Assembly (NCBI GenBank): GCA_964550025.1
Contig: CAZJYI010000011.1
Span: 1-64,000 of the forward strand
Direction of reading: 5' to 3'
DNA from: CAZJYI01 sp964550025
Lineage (GTDB): Bacteria > Verrucomicrobiota > Kiritimatiellia > UBA8416 > CAYOBW01
Length of the DNA: 64,000 nucleotides
This document shows, piece after piece, positions 23,863 to 32,926 of this stretch. A model generated the notes under the pieces. That model was not told where the DNA came from. It did no database searches and saw nothing but the letters and a program-made list of their open reading frames with translations. How positions within the stretch are numbered: position 1 is the first letter of the stretch; the number at the start of each line of letters is the position of its first letter. Both the position numbers and the translations under genes were made by a program.

Positions 23863-24918
23863 GTGAGACATCGGCTTATCGTCGCTGCGGCGGCTCTGAT
23901 CTGCATGTGGGCTGCCATGCCGGAGCTGTGCGCGGCGAATGACAACAGCATCTCTCCGCCGGACGATGCCTTTGCCAACGGGCGCCCCGTGCGCACCATG
24001 AAGACGCTGAACGAGATCGAGCCGCGCATCTCCATCGACGAGCTCCCGTTTGTGATCACCTCGTCCGGCTCGTACTTTGTTACCGGCAGTCTCACGGGAA
24101 GAATGGCCCGCTCCGGCGTCACGATCGACGCCAGTGACGTGGATCTCGATCTCAACGGCTTCACCTTGTTCGGCGGAGCGCAGACGCTTGACGGGGTCAG
24201 GGTCATGGCGAACAACATGAACGTTCGTGTTCGCAACGGGGTTATCCGCGGTTGGGGACGCTATGGCGTCAACGCGACGAACGCATTCGACATTCGTCTG
24301 AACAACGTGCGCGCCGTTACCAACAACCTCGGTGGAATGCGGATCGGGCACGATTCCCTGCTGACGGGTTGCGGCGCTTACTACAACGTGGGCGACGGCA
24401 TCTTCGTGGAGAGCGGGAGCACGGTTGCGGCATGCAGGGCTCGCGGAAACGCCATTGGGATCCACGCGGCGGGCGCCTGCAGGATCAGCGGCTGCACCAG
24501 TATCGCCAACAATGACAGCGGGTTCATGGCGGGAGACTACTCAACCGTGCGTGATTGCATTGCCGCCTGGAATTCCCGCAACGGAATCGTCCTGATGGCC
24601 GGTTGCCGCGCGCAGGACAACACCTGCGGGATGAACGGGCGCGAACTCGGCGACGGGGCGGGGATTCACGTTCAGGGCGATGGCAACCGCATAGAGGACA
24701 ACAATCTGACCCAGAACTTCCGCGGCATCGTAGCCCCCATTCTCGGCAACCTGATCATTCGGAACAGCGTCCGGGCCAGCATAGCGGAGGACTACCTGGT
24801 GGATGACAACAACGTTCACGGAGAGATCCTCCGCGACGTCACGGGCGGCGCAACGGGATTCTCGAACGCCAATCCCTGGGCGAACTTCGTGTTGCCGGGG
24901 ACGGCTGCAGGGCCGTAG
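23863..24918 (+). CDS. Secreted right-handed parallel beta-helix protein
   Basis: 351 residues from GTG 23863, with AAGGAGG eight bases upstream. A signal peptide (1-24, ELCAAND) precedes NEIEPRISIDELPFVITSSG and SYFVTGSL, an entry motif I associate with beta-helix proteins of PVC bacteria. Repeated coils follow with Asn/Gly/Val periodicity: GVTIDASDVDLDLNGFTLFG, GVRVMANNMNVRVRNGVIRG, GIHAAGACRISGCTSIANND, GNRIEDNNLTQNFRGI. The pattern resembles pectate-lyase-like or carbohydrate-binding surface proteins, but no catalytic residues stand out. It is divergent from the barrel/FecR operon, with paired palindromic promoters between them. Confidence 0.85.
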   Translation: MRHRLIVAAAALICMWAAMPELCAANDNSISPPDDAFANGRPVRTMKTLNEIEPRISIDELPFVITSSGSYFVTGSLTGRMARSGVTIDASDVDLDLNGFTLFGGAQTLDGVRVMANNMNVRVRNGVIRGWGRYGVNATNAFDIRLNNVRAVTNNLGGMRIGHDSLLTGCGAYYNVGDGIFVESGSTVAACRARGNAIGIHAAGACRISGCTSIANNDSGFMAGDYSTVRDCIAAWNSRNGIVLMAGCRAQDNTCGMNGRELGDGAGIHVQGDGNRIEDNNLTQNFRGIVAPILGNLIIRNSVRASIAEDYLVDDNNVHGEILRDVTGGATGFSNANPWANFVLPGTAAGP

Positions 24919-24922
24919 GGGC

Positions 24923-24999
24923 GGGATGTGGGATGTGGGATGTGGGATGTGGGATTCGAGATTTGAGATTTGAGATTTGGGATTTGAGATATGGGATGC
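24923..24999. repeat. Heptanucleotide array, 11 units, abutting a start codon
   Basis: Eleven uninterrupted 7-mers (GGGATGT x4, GGGATTC, GAGATTT x3, GGGATTT, GAGATAT, GGGATGC). It starts four bases after the beta-helix gene and ends three bases before the ATG at 25003, filling the whole gap. Confidence 0.95.
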
Positions 25000-25002
25000 G
25001 GC

Positions 25003-25875
25003 ATGAAAGCTAGAGCGGCAGTCTTGGCGGTCGGTCTACTGTCCGCCCACGTGTGCGCGGCGCAGTCGACGATTGACCTCACCAACAAGTGGGCCTGGGC
25101 GGCGTCGGCGAGTTGGGTCAACTGCCGTGTCGACGCGACCAACGGGGCGGTGATCGGACAGTCCGTGTGTTCGGGGTACCTGTACAATCCCAACACCGGC
25201 TGGATCCATCTCGGCACCGGGTCTCCGACCAACGGCGTTTCGTACGGCAATGCCGCCACCAACGATTACGGGGTCAACCACGACGGGGCGGGCAACCTGC
25301 GGGGGTACGCCTGGAGCGAAAGCGTCGGCTGGATTGTCTTTGAGGACAGCGGGGCGCCATCCGTGGACCTTCAGACGGGGGTCATGAACGGACTGGCGTG
25401 GGGAGAGGCCGTGGGCTGGCTGAACTTCAGCAATCTGCAGGTCTACGTGCAGACCATGCGCCTCGATCCCGGCCCGGACAGCGACGGGGACGGCATCCCG
25501 GACGCCTGGGAGATCGGCAAGACCGGTTCGACGACCGTTCTGAGCGCGGGTGGGGACGCGGACGGGGACGGCGTCGCCGACGAGGACGAGTACACCGCCG
25601 ACACCCATCCGACGGACACGCAGGACGTGTTCCGCGTCACCGCGATCGCCAGGACGAACGCAACCGCGTCATCGCTGACGTGGGCCAGCCGCCCGACGCG
25701 TCTGTACCGAATCGAGCGGCGCGGGGATCTCGGCGCCGCCAAGAGCTGGGTGGAAAACCCCCTTCTCGGCCCGCAGTCCCCGGACCCGGGTTCCAATACG
25801 ACGCGCACGGTTACGAACGCTACCCTTTCCAACGAGTTCTACCGCGTCAAAGCCGTCGTGCCCCTCTCCCCGTGA
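25003..25875 (+). CDS. Secreted protein with type 3 thrombospondin-like calcium repeats
   Basis: 290 residues from ATG 25003; an ATG at 24991 in the same frame is only part of the repeat array. Signal peptide 1-20 (SAHVCAAQS). The first half has a repeated pattern around GYLYNPNTGWIHLGTGSPTN, LRGYAWSESVGWIVFEDSG and MNGLAWGEAVGWLNFSNLQV, a G-W-I/L-x-F motif three times. Next come DSDGDGIPDAWE and DADGDGVADEDEYTADTHPT, calcium-binding DxDxDG loops. The C-terminal part (YRIERRGDLGAAKSW to FYRVKAVVPLSP) looks like an immunoglobulin-like strand set. Probably extracellular. Ribosome binding would rely on the G-rich end of the heptamer array. Confidence 0.8.
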   Translation: MKARAAVLAVGLLSAHVCAAQSTIDLTNKWAWAASASWVNCRVDATNGAVIGQSVCSGYLYNPNTGWIHLGTGSPTNGVSYGNAATNDYGVNHDGAGNLRGYAWSESVGWIVFEDSGAPSVDLQTGVMNGLAWGEAVGWLNFSNLQVYVQTMRLDPGPDSDGDGIPDAWEIGKTGSTTVLSAGGDADGDGVADEDEYTADTHPTDTQDVFRVTAIARTNATASSLTWASRPTRLYRIERRGDLGAAKSWVENPLLGPQSPDPGSNTTRTVTNATLSNEFYRVKAVVPLSP

Positions 25876-25963
25876 ACGGGCCGATGCGGAAAAGGGTGAC
25901 TCGCCCGCCGACGCCGGTTATACTCCGCCCGCAAAGGCAATTGAACCCGACGAGGAGAGAATC

Positions 25964-27334
25964 ATGGCGAATCATGGAATGCAGCCCGGTGTCTCGCGCC
26001 GGGCTTTTGTGGCCGGTACGGCGGCCGCGGCGGCGACTGTCAACATCGTTCCCGGTCGCGTGTTCGGGCAGGACGCCCCGAGCAACAGGCTGAACATCGC
26101 CGGCATTGGTGTGGGGAGCATGGGCGCCGGAAACCTCCGCGCTTGCGCACGCGAGAACATCGTCGCCCTGTGCGACGTGGACAGCAACTATGCTGCCAAG
26201 ACATTCCAGAGCTACCCCAATGCGAAAGTCTACAGGGACTACCGTGTCATGCTGGACGAGCAGAAGGACATCGATGCGGTTGTGATTGCCACGCCCGACC
26301 ACACCCACGCCGTCATTACCATGGCCGCCCTGCAGGCCGGCAAGCACGTGTTCTGCCAGAAGCCGCTGACGCACACTGTGTACGAGGCCCGCAGGATTGC
26401 CGAAGCCGCTCGCGAAGCCGGCGTGCAGACGCAGATGGGCAACCAGGGGCACTCGTCCGAGCATATTCGTTTGCTCAAGGAATGGGTCGACGACGGGGCC
26501 ATAGGCAACGTGACCGAGGTGTACGCCTGGACCGACCGGCCCGTCGGCGGACACCCCTGGTCGACCTTTGCGGTTCGCAGCCGTCCCAAGGAGACACCCC
26601 CCGTTCCCGAGTCCCTGGACTGGGACCTCTGGCTGGGGCCCGTGGCGCACCGTCCCTACCACCCCGAGTACCATCCCATGAAATGGCGCGCCTGGCTCGA
26701 CTTCGGCACCGGGCCGCTGGGGGACATGGGATGCCACATCCTGGACCCCGCCTTCTGCGCGCTGGACCTCGGTTCGCCAACCGCCGTGCAGGCGACGTCG
26801 ACCCACTGGGAACCGCAGGTCAGCAGCGAGACCTACCCGCGCGCATCGATTGTCTGGTACGAGTTCCCGGCGCGGGGCGAGAAGCCCCCGGTGAAGCTGA
26901 CTTGGTACGACGGGCGGTTGCTGCCGCCCCGTCCGTCCTGCCTGGAGCCGAACCGCAAGCTACCCGCCAGCGGCGCCATCCTGGTCGGCGAGAAGGGCTG
27001 CATCATGCACGGCTCGCACGGAGCCGGGGGAATGCGCATCGTACCCGAGACCGCCATGCGCGCCTACACGCGACCGCCCAAGACCATCCCCCGCGTCCAG
27101 GGCGGTCACGAAGGCGACTGGATCCGCGCCTGCAAGGAGGGCAAAGACGGCACACCGGCCAGTTCGAGCTTCGAGTACGGCGGCCCGCTGACGGAGATGG
27201 TGCTGCTGGGCGTGCTGGCCATCCGCGCCAAAGACCGGCGCCTGGAGTGGGATGCGGAGAACCTGCGCTTCACGAACGACGACGCTGCCAACGAGCTCGT
27301 GCATATCAAGTATCGTGAGGGTTGGGCGCTGTAG
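25964..27334 (+). CDS. Tat-exported Gfo/Idh/MocA-family oxidoreductase
   Basis: 456 residues behind GAGGAGAGAATC. The N-terminus has a twin-arginine signal (SRRAFVAGTAAAAATVNIVP), so the folded enzyme with its nucleotide is exported. The Rossmann motif is NIAGIGVGSMGAGNLRAC, followed by VALCDVDSN and DAVVIATPDHTHAVITMAAL. The lysine of the usual EKP motif is kept but reads CQKPLTH. The second domain includes MGNQGHSSEHIRLLKEWVDD and GPLGDMGCHILDPAFCALDL, with the metal/substrate-region histidine. Such Tat-borne members are numerous in planctomycete and verrucomicrobial genomes, often acting on sugars. The substrate is not determinable here. Confidence 0.92.
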   Translation: MANHGMQPGVSRRAFVAGTAAAAATVNIVPGRVFGQDAPSNRLNIAGIGVGSMGAGNLRACARENIVALCDVDSNYAAKTFQSYPNAKVYRDYRVMLDEQKDIDAVVIATPDHTHAVITMAALQAGKHVFCQKPLTHTVYEARRIAEAAREAGVQTQMGNQGHSSEHIRLLKEWVDDGAIGNVTEVYAWTDRPVGGHPWSTFAVRSRPKETPPVPESLDWDLWLGPVAHRPYHPEYHPMKWRAWLDFGTGPLGDMGCHILDPAFCALDLGSPTAVQATSTHWEPQVSSETYPRASIVWYEFPARGEKPPVKLTWYDGRLLPPRPSCLEPNRKLPASGAILVGEKGCIMHGSHGAGGMRIVPETAMRAYTRPPKTIPRVQGGHEGDWIRACKEGKDGTPASSSFEYGGPLTEMVLLGVLAIRAKDRRLEWDAENLRFTNDDAANELVHIKYREGWAL

Positions 27335-27429
27335 TTTCTCCGCGGTCATTTCCCGTCCGAAAAAGGAGTTCTGGGTGCAGGCACCACGCAGTTCCCACAG
27401 TGAACCGCGGTTGCGTGTGCTCTCAAGTA

Positions 27430-27452
27430 GCCCGCTTCTGCCGGAGGCGGGC
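27430..27452. terminator. Hairpin after the oxidoreductase gene
   Basis: GCCCGC (27430-27435) pairs with GCGGGC (27447-27452), with two more pairs inside. There is no clear T-run, so it may instead be a REP-type palindrome. Confidence 0.4.
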
Positions 27453-27575
27453 CGACACCGGTGCGAAAACGTGTTGTCGGGGGGGAAGACCGCGTCTCCG
27501 CCCGTGGCGGACAGGCTACTGGCTTTCCTCCACAAGAAACAGGCAGGACGGCACGGGAGCACCGTTCTACTCGGG

Positions 27576-28763
27576 ATGCGACTGCTGTGCGCCCTGCCAC
27601 TGGCCGCTGCATGTGCCGCCGCGCAAGACGCCGCCGCGCCGGTCCCGGGCAAGATGCAGCTGATGGTGACGATCGACTACTGCAGAACCTATCCGGGGCT
27701 GCTGGACGCACAGGCCGAGGGCGTCGACGTCGGGGTCAAGGGATTGATCGACGTGTGCGAGCGCCATGGCGTCGTGCCGACGTTCTTCTTCAGCCCTTAT
27801 GACTACAAGGCGGTGGGCGAGGAACACGTCAGGCGGACCGCCCGGTACATCCTGGACCGGGGTTGTGATATCCAGCTCCACACGCACCCCGAAACGCTCT
27901 ATGATCCGAAACGGCCGGTGATGTGCGAGTATTCCCTCGAGGAACAGACCGACATTGTGGCGCACGGCATCGCCAAGATCCGGGAGTGGACCGGCACGAC
28001 CCCGGTGGCGCACCGTGCCGGGGCGTACGGGGCAGACGAGACCACGCTGCGTGCCCTGGCCGCCAACGGGATCGTGTGCGATTCCTCATTGTTCATGAAG
28101 GCCGATTTCTGTCCGCTTAAAGAGTTGAACCTGCCGGCCAATACGCTGTCCCGGGTCGCGGGTGTCGTCGAGTTGCCCGTCTCAATCTACGCCGTGTGCG
28201 AACAGGCTACGTTGTTCGGTCTTGCGCTGCCCCCCCTCAAGGCGCGCGTACGCAAGGTGGATCTCGATTGGGCCGACGACCTGGAGCTCCTCGACGCGAT
28301 CTTGGAACTGAACGCCCGCGGCGTCAGGGCCGCCACGCTGTTCTTCCACTACTACTCGTTTCTGCGTGACGGGTGGCGCAGGGACCCGCAAGCCGGATGG
28401 GGGCAAACCCCGAACACGGTGCGCCCCGACCGGGACGACATCCGGGAACTGGACGCCCTGCTCGGTGCCCTCGCAGACAGACCCGAAATCGAGATCGTGA
28501 CGGTGCGCCAGTTCGTCGAAGGCCGGGACATAGGCGCTCTCCCCGCCCCGCCCGGAGACCCCGTCCCGGTGCTGACACGAGAGATCCCGCTGCTTCACTA
28601 CGCCCGCAAAGCCGCCGGCATCCACTCCGGAAACGTTCACTACTACGCCCTTGCCGCCCTCGCCGCCATCCTCGCGGCCGCGGCCATCTGCTACCGGCGG
28701 AAACGCCGGCGATTCAGCCCTGGTTCTCCCCGAAGTAGCGCCCCGCTCCTGCGGGGCGAATAG
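27576..28763 (+). CDS. Membrane-anchored polysaccharide deacetylase-like protein
   Basis: 395 residues from ATG 27576, which begins the signal peptide MRLLCALPLAAACAAAQDAA; the frame is open from 27252, but that part reads as noise. The deacetylase fold is indicated by LMVTIDYCRTYPGLLDAQAE (catalytic Asp region), VPTFFFSPYD, CDIQLHTHPETLYDPKRPVM (the HxH metal pair) and VAHRAGAYGADETTLRALAA (the RxG motif). A C-terminal helix (YYALAALAAILAAAAICY) followed by basic residues would anchor it to the membrane. The ribosome site is poor. The final residues, SSAPLLRGE, are encoded by a palindromic repeat (28739-28758), so the natural C-terminus may have been replaced. Confidence 0.78.
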   Translation: MRLLCALPLAAACAAAQDAAAPVPGKMQLMVTIDYCRTYPGLLDAQAEGVDVGVKGLIDVCERHGVVPTFFFSPYDYKAVGEEHVRRTARYILDRGCDIQLHTHPETLYDPKRPVMCEYSLEEQTDIVAHGIAKIREWTGTTPVAHRAGAYGADETTLRALAANGIVCDSSLFMKADFCPLKELNLPANTLSRVAGVVELPVSIYAVCEQATLFGLALPPLKARVRKVDLDWADDLELLDAILELNARGVRAATLFFHYYSFLRDGWRRDPQAGWGQTPNTVRPDRDDIRELDALLGALADRPEIEIVTVRQFVEGRDIGALPAPPGDPVPVLTREIPLLHYARKAAGIHSGNVHYYALAALAAILAAAAICYRRKRRRFSPGSPRSSAPLLRGE

Positions 28764-28786
28764 TGGCGCGGGTGTCTGACCCGCGC
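28739..28786. terminator. Two consecutive perfect hairpins between convergent genes
   Basis: CGCCCCGC-TCCT-GCGGGGCG (28739-28758) and GCGCGGGT-GTCTG-ACCCGCGC (28766-28786). They overlap the stop of the deacetylase gene and face the stop of the leftward FGE-fold gene, so they could terminate both transcripts. Confidence 0.5.
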
Positions 28787-28961
28787 ATCCCAACGTAGCG
28801 CTGAAGTCCCACGCCGAACATGTGGAACAGATGAGACTCATCAACCACGGACGGCGCAATGCCGAAATGCTGGTCGAACGGGCACTCAACGGAGCACTCA
28901 GGGCCGGACCTCGCGGTCACGGTTCGCCCGCAGGCGGCCTTTGCCGCGTCTGTGCGGGCGT

Positions 28962-30050
28962 CTACGGCGCCGAGCGCACGAGACGGAAGCCGACGAAGTT
29001 GTTGGCGAACGTGGGTGCGACGGCGTCGCGACTCGCGACGCGGCATGCGTGGGCGTTGCGGCTCCAACCGCCACCCCGGAACACCCGCGATGCCCCGGGC
29101 GAGTCCGGGCCCCGAGGGTTCACACCCGGCGAGATCGAATAGTAGCCGCTTTCGTGCCGATCCCAACACCACTCACTCGTGTTGCCCGCCATATCGTAGA
29201 GCCCGCGTCCGTTGGGCGCAAACGAGCCCACCGGACTGGTGCCGGGATCGGTCGCATCGGCGTAGTGGGGGTGGGCGCCGGTGGTGGGGCTCGTGTCGTA
29301 CAGGAAGACGTCCGGATTGGCGTAGTAGTTTGCCCGTGTATGTTGGATGGTACTCACGTCGCTCCAGGGGAAACGTCGCCCGGTCGCTCCCCCGCGCGCG
29401 GCTTTTTCCCACTCTGCTTCCGTCGGCAGGCGGTATCCGCCTGCCTCCCACTGGACACAGGCGTTGGTCAGGTCTCTCTGCCCGTTGCGATACACCTTTA
29501 CGGGCAGAGGACTCGTGTAGTAGCAGGGCGCCAGTCCCTCCATCTCGCTGCGCGCGTTCGCCCATTTCACGCAGTCGTACCAGTTCACGTTGTACACGGG
29601 ATGACCCTCAGCTCTGCCTGATCCAGCGTTGTCGAACGTGTACCCGTTGGTCGCCGCCCACTCGTATACCTCGTCCCACTGCGCCTTCGTCACCTCGTAC
29701 TGGTCCATGTAGTACGCACTCACCGTCACCGTGTGTCTTGGCCGTTCCCGACTGGCTCCCTCGCCGAAACTGTCGCCCATGGTGAAGTCGCCGCCCGGAA
29801 TCAGCACCGTGCCGTCCACAACGTCGGCCATGCCGTCGGCGCCCATGCGCTGCTGCAGGTCCGCGAGCCGGCGTTGGTTTTCCAGTACCTGCTGCTCTGT
29901 TGCCTGCAGCCGCTGGTAGAGCTCTTCGAGCGTATACATGGTCGGCCCCGGCGCGTTCGTCGGGTCCAGGTCGCCGGCGGCCCACACGCCGGCCGCGCAC
30001 CACACGCCTAGCGCCGCCGCTGCCATCATCGTCCGCGCGCCCGTCTTCAT
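28962..30050 (-). CDS. Exported formylglycine-generating-enzyme-fold (SUMF1) protein
   Basis: 362 residues from ATG 30050 behind GGAGAGGGGG. After a signal peptide (about 1-25) and a short coiled coil (YQRLQATEQQVLENQRRLAD) comes an FGE/SUMF1 domain: VLIPGGDFTMGDSFGEGASR, YYMDQYEVTKAQWDEVYEWA, NVNWYDCVKWANARSEMEGL, YRLPTEAEWEKAARGG, GLYDMAGNTSEWCWDRH and FRGGGWSRNAHACRVASRD. In true FGE the end reads RGGSWLCxxxxC; here the first cysteine is missing and only one remains. It is therefore probably a non-catalytic or ligand-binding relative rather than a sulfatase activator. No sulfatase gene is in the window. Confidence 0.87.
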   Translation of the reverse strand: MKTGARTMMAAAALGVWCAAGVWAAGDLDPTNAPGPTMYTLEELYQRLQATEQQVLENQRRLADLQQRMGADGMADVVDGTVLIPGGDFTMGDSFGEGASRERPRHTVTVSAYYMDQYEVTKAQWDEVYEWAATNGYTFDNAGSGRAEGHPVYNVNWYDCVKWANARSEMEGLAPCYYTSPLPVKVYRNGQRDLTNACVQWEAGGYRLPTEAEWEKAARGGATGRRFPWSDVSTIQHTRANYYANPDVFLYDTSPTTGAHPHYADATDPGTSPVGSFAPNGRGLYDMAGNTSEWCWDRHESGYYSISPGVNPRGPDSPGASRVFRGGGWSRNAHACRVASRDAVAPTFANNFVGFRLVRSAP

Positions 30051-30289
30051 CTCGCAATCCCCCTCTCCAGCCTGTTCCTGGTTTCGCCGCGGCCGTGTGC
30101 ATCCCCGCCTCCCATTGCGCACGGATGGAGGGCGGTAGGCCGCCATGAGACCCGTAGCCGCTCCGGTAACTTCAGACTCGCATTCCTCCACGGCGGATTG
30201 TGGCACACGGACGGATCGGCGGCAATTCGAAAGCGGTGCGCCGCGCAAACGGATGATTTCTTGGGGATCATCAAGGCAGATCCCAACTC

Positions 30290-31609
30290 TCAATCTCCCA
30301 ATCCCGGACGAGGATCGCCGACGTGGCCGGCGTAATAGAGCGGGAGAAAGGTGAAGCGCTGTTCGGGGCGGGAGGCGTAGGGGCCGGAGTAGAGGATCAG
30401 GCCTTCGGGACAGTTGGGATAGGTGTCGAGCATGCGGTGCAGACTGCGCAGACTGCCGCCGGCGCCCGACTTCACTTCGACGGGACACACGTTTCCGCCA
30501 TGCATGACGAGGTAGTCAACCTCCGCGCTACTGCCGCGGGCCTCGCGCGACCAGTAGAACAACTCATGCGAGTGGCCGGCGACCAGTTCCTGGGCGACGA
30601 ACTGCTCGGCCAGTTTTCCGCGGTACATGGCGAGGAGATCGCTCTCTCTGAGTTCAAGATCGACGGACAGGCGGCAGAGACTCTGAAGCAATCCGATGTC
30701 CACCAGTGCGGCCTTGAATCGCTTATCATTGGCACTGGCCCCCAGAGGCAGCCCGGACGGATTGCACGAAGGAATCCTGTGAACAACTCTGGCTTTGCAC
30801 AGCGCGTCGAATGCGCGGCGGTTGGTGGGTCCCGTGTGACTTTCATCCAGTCGGGTGTATTTGACTTGGTCGCCGACTCCCCGAGCTACGCTGAGAAGTA
30901 CCGCGTCAAGGCAACCCCCGCCAACGCGCGGGGTATACTTGGCAAAATCGTCTCGAAACGATGTGATGATCTCACGTTGTGCCGCGAAGGCTTCGACCAT
31001 GGAATCCGTCTCGCAATATGCCTTCACGCTCTCCGGCATGCCTCCCACGAAGAAGAACGTTCTCAGTTCCTGAAGCAGCCGCCGCTGGATGGCCTCGTCC
31101 ACCTCTGACGGATGCTGAACGGCGTAGTCAGCCGCCACGTCGTTGCCGATGCCCAGAAGGTATTCCCGAAACGTCATGGGGTACAAATGCAGGTACTGCA
31201 CACGGCCCACGGGCATTGAGATCTCGCCCAGGGCAAACTCGAGCAGCGAACCGGCGGCGATGACGTGCAACGCGGGTATTTCTTCGAAGAAGTAGCGCAG
31301 AGCCGTAATCGCACGGGGACAGGCTTGAATCTCATCCAGGAACAACAGAGTCTCACCCGGCAGAATGCGTCTGCCGACGTCGAGCTCAAGCTGACGAATG
31401 ATGGCCTTCGGGTCAAGGTTGTCGCCGAAGTGAACGTGGAGGTCCCTGCGTTTCTCCAGGTCGATCTTGACCAGCGACTCGAACTTGGCTGAAGCAAAAT
31501 GCTCGATCAACCACGTCTTCCCAACCTGCCGCGCCCCGCGCACGATGAGGGGCTTGCGCCGACGCGCCGTCTTCCACTTCCAGAGCGTTTCCTGGGCAAA
31601 TCGATACAT
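30290..31609 (-). CDS. AAA-type ATPase with DUF4143 C-terminal domain
   Basis: 439 residues. The N-terminal ATPase has Walker A in LIVRGARQVGKTWLIEHFA (about 21-39), Walker B in LLFLDEIQACPRAITALRYF and a sensor-type AAGSLLEFAL. RVQYLHLYPMTFREYLLG is the usual continuation in this family. The C-terminal DUF4143 region (about 215-400) contains SSAEVDYLVMHGGNVCPVEV, which ends in the ExK of a PD-(D/E)XK-like nuclease fold. These proteins are abundant and mobile in bacteria and archaea; a defence or toxin-antitoxin role has been suggested for relatives but is not proven. It stands alone here. The 449-bp gap upstream is featureless. Confidence 0.9.
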   Translation of the reverse strand: MYRFAQETLWKWKTARRRKPLIVRGARQVGKTWLIEHFASAKFESLVKIDLEKRRDLHVHFGDNLDPKAIIRQLELDVGRRILPGETLLFLDEIQACPRAITALRYFFEEIPALHVIAAGSLLEFALGEISMPVGRVQYLHLYPMTFREYLLGIGNDVAADYAVQHPSEVDEAIQRRLLQELRTFFFVGGMPESVKAYCETDSMVEAFAAQREIITSFRDDFAKYTPRVGGGCLDAVLLSVARGVGDQVKYTRLDESHTGPTNRRAFDALCKARVVHRIPSCNPSGLPLGASANDKRFKAALVDIGLLQSLCRLSVDLELRESDLLAMYRGKLAEQFVAQELVAGHSHELFYWSREARGSSAEVDYLVMHGGNVCPVEVKSGAGGSLRSLHRMLDTYPNCPEGLILYSGPYASRPEQRFTFLPLYYAGHVGDPRPGLGD

Positions 31610-32058
31610 TGCCGCCCCTTTTGGTCAAGTGTTTTAGTAATTCAAGGCACAGTCTAACTCAGCGCAGCAGAAAGTCAATGATAATTTGCGGTCGAGGACG
31701 GTTTGCTTGGACTACCGTGGTTGGTCGCAGTCTCGCCTTTCTCCCGTTCGGAGTACCTCCCAGGCTTTCGCATCTCACACTCGCTAGCTGTGATTCGCGC
31801 GGTTGGATTAGGGCACGGCACGGGCGGGCCGGTGGCAAGGAGGGAAGCTGAGGAAACGGGGGAGGTACGAGGTCGATTGGGGGCAAACCTCGAGAATGGA
31901 GTCTGCATGCGGTTGGTGGGTATCCGCTTGTAGGGGCATGGGACGGCATCCTCGAGTTGAGTGTCCCAGCACGGAAACCCGATGCGCGCGTGAGCTCGTA
32001 GGGCAGACGTGTGGAGAGGCGGGAGTTCCGCGCTACGTATCACTGGTTGCAGGGCAGG
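31610..32058. other. Gap of 449 bp without a recognisable gene
   Basis: Short frames on both strands here (for example 31703-31933) have no ribosome sites and no protein-like composition. I see no repeat, tRNA or hairpin of note. It may be decayed sequence upstream of the ATPase gene. Confidence 0.4.
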
Positions 32059-32547
32059 CTACAGTCGGTCCACCATGAGAACGGCCTCTTCGATCAGTGC
32101 TTTTGTGACATGGAGGCGTCCGTTCCCAGGCAGGTTGCGTAGGGTCGTCGTGGCCGTTTCTGCCGTCGTCCGCCCCGCATAGAAGGCTTGTACGATGAGG
32201 CCGATCGAGCCCGTCACCGGAATCCCCAGTCGCGTGCACACTGCTCTGGCTTCGTGCTCGTCACATAGTACGAGAATGTCCTCGGCGTTCCCGTGACGGA
32301 TTGCGTAGCTCAACGCGGCGAGTTCTCCCGAGTCCAGCGAGGACCAGGGCGACAGCTCCTCCGGGTAAGGCAGTGTCACAGCACCTTCATGCCGCAACCG
32401 TTTGTCGCGCAATGCCTCAGGCGCATGCCGGCGCACTTCCTCCCAGACTTCGTGAACGACACTGATCGGTTGATCCGGCAGCGCCCATCTTGATGCACCG
32501 ACCCAGAAGAGGTGCAGAATGGGGCCGGCGTCGGCGATGACGATCAT
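32059..32547 (-). CDS. PIN-domain toxin (DUF3368-like)
   Basis: 162 residues from ATG 32547, overlapping the antitoxin stop by four bases (ATGA). The PIN fold shows in MIVIADAGPILHLFWVG (first acidic residue at Asp6), LDSGELAALSYAI (central acid) and EDILVLCDEHEARAVCTRLG (late Asp/Glu), followed by VTGSIGLIVQAFYAG, a DUF3368 hallmark. PIN toxins are magnesium-dependent RNases, often cutting tRNA or rRNA. It is transcribed after, and coupled to, the antitoxin gene. Confidence 0.87.
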   Translation of the reverse strand: MIVIADAGPILHLFWVGASRWALPDQPISVVHEVWEEVRRHAPEALRDKRLRHEGAVTLPYPEELSPWSSLDSGELAALSYAIRHGNAEDILVLCDEHEARAVCTRLGIPVTGSIGLIVQAFYAGRTTAETATTTLRNLPGNGRLHVTKALIEEAVLMVDRL

Positions 32548-32753
32548 TTCTCCCGCCGCTCCCTCACTGCCCATGCGATGTCCGCACGGACATCAGCTTC
32601 AGTCAAAGGCCGGCGATCGTAGGGCTTGCTTACCGCAAGTTCGTCGTCTTCCCAGCTTATCCGTACCGTCGTTCCTTCGCGGATATGCACATCACAGGGC
32701 AGTGTGACGCTCCCCTTTTCGACTACGCCCGTTGTCTCGTGTACTTGTCTCAT
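32544..32753 (-). CDS. Antitoxin of the PIN toxin
   Basis: 69 residues. I start at ATG 32753, eight bases after GAGGAG; ATG 32759 is too close to it. The N-terminal part (HETTGVVEKGSVTLPCDVHI, then EGTTVRISWEDDELAV) looks like an AbrB/SpoVT-type strand-rich DNA-binding or dimerisation segment. The C-terminal helix (LTEADVRADIAWAVRERREK) probably wraps the toxin. It is the first gene of the pair, divergent from the large PQQ-protein gene. Confidence 0.78.
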   Translation of the reverse strand: MRQVHETTGVVEKGSVTLPCDVHIREGTTVRISWEDDELAVSKPYDRRPLTEADVRADIAWAVRERREK

Positions 32754-32926
32754 GACCATAGCTCCTCTGTTATACTACTGCACCGAGGGCAGCGAAGCAA
32801 GCTTGTCGGTGACTCCCGTCCCACGCGCAAGTCTTTCCCGGACTATTGCGGTCTGTCGCGGGATTGCGTATGCTTCGTGGCTGAAATCCAAGAAGAGAAT
32901 GCCACCTATCCACGGAGGACTACGCC

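Noticed and set aside
31703..31933. Small coding gene in the 31.6-32.0 kb gap
   Set aside because: No ribosome site, no domain and competing frames on both strands of similar length.
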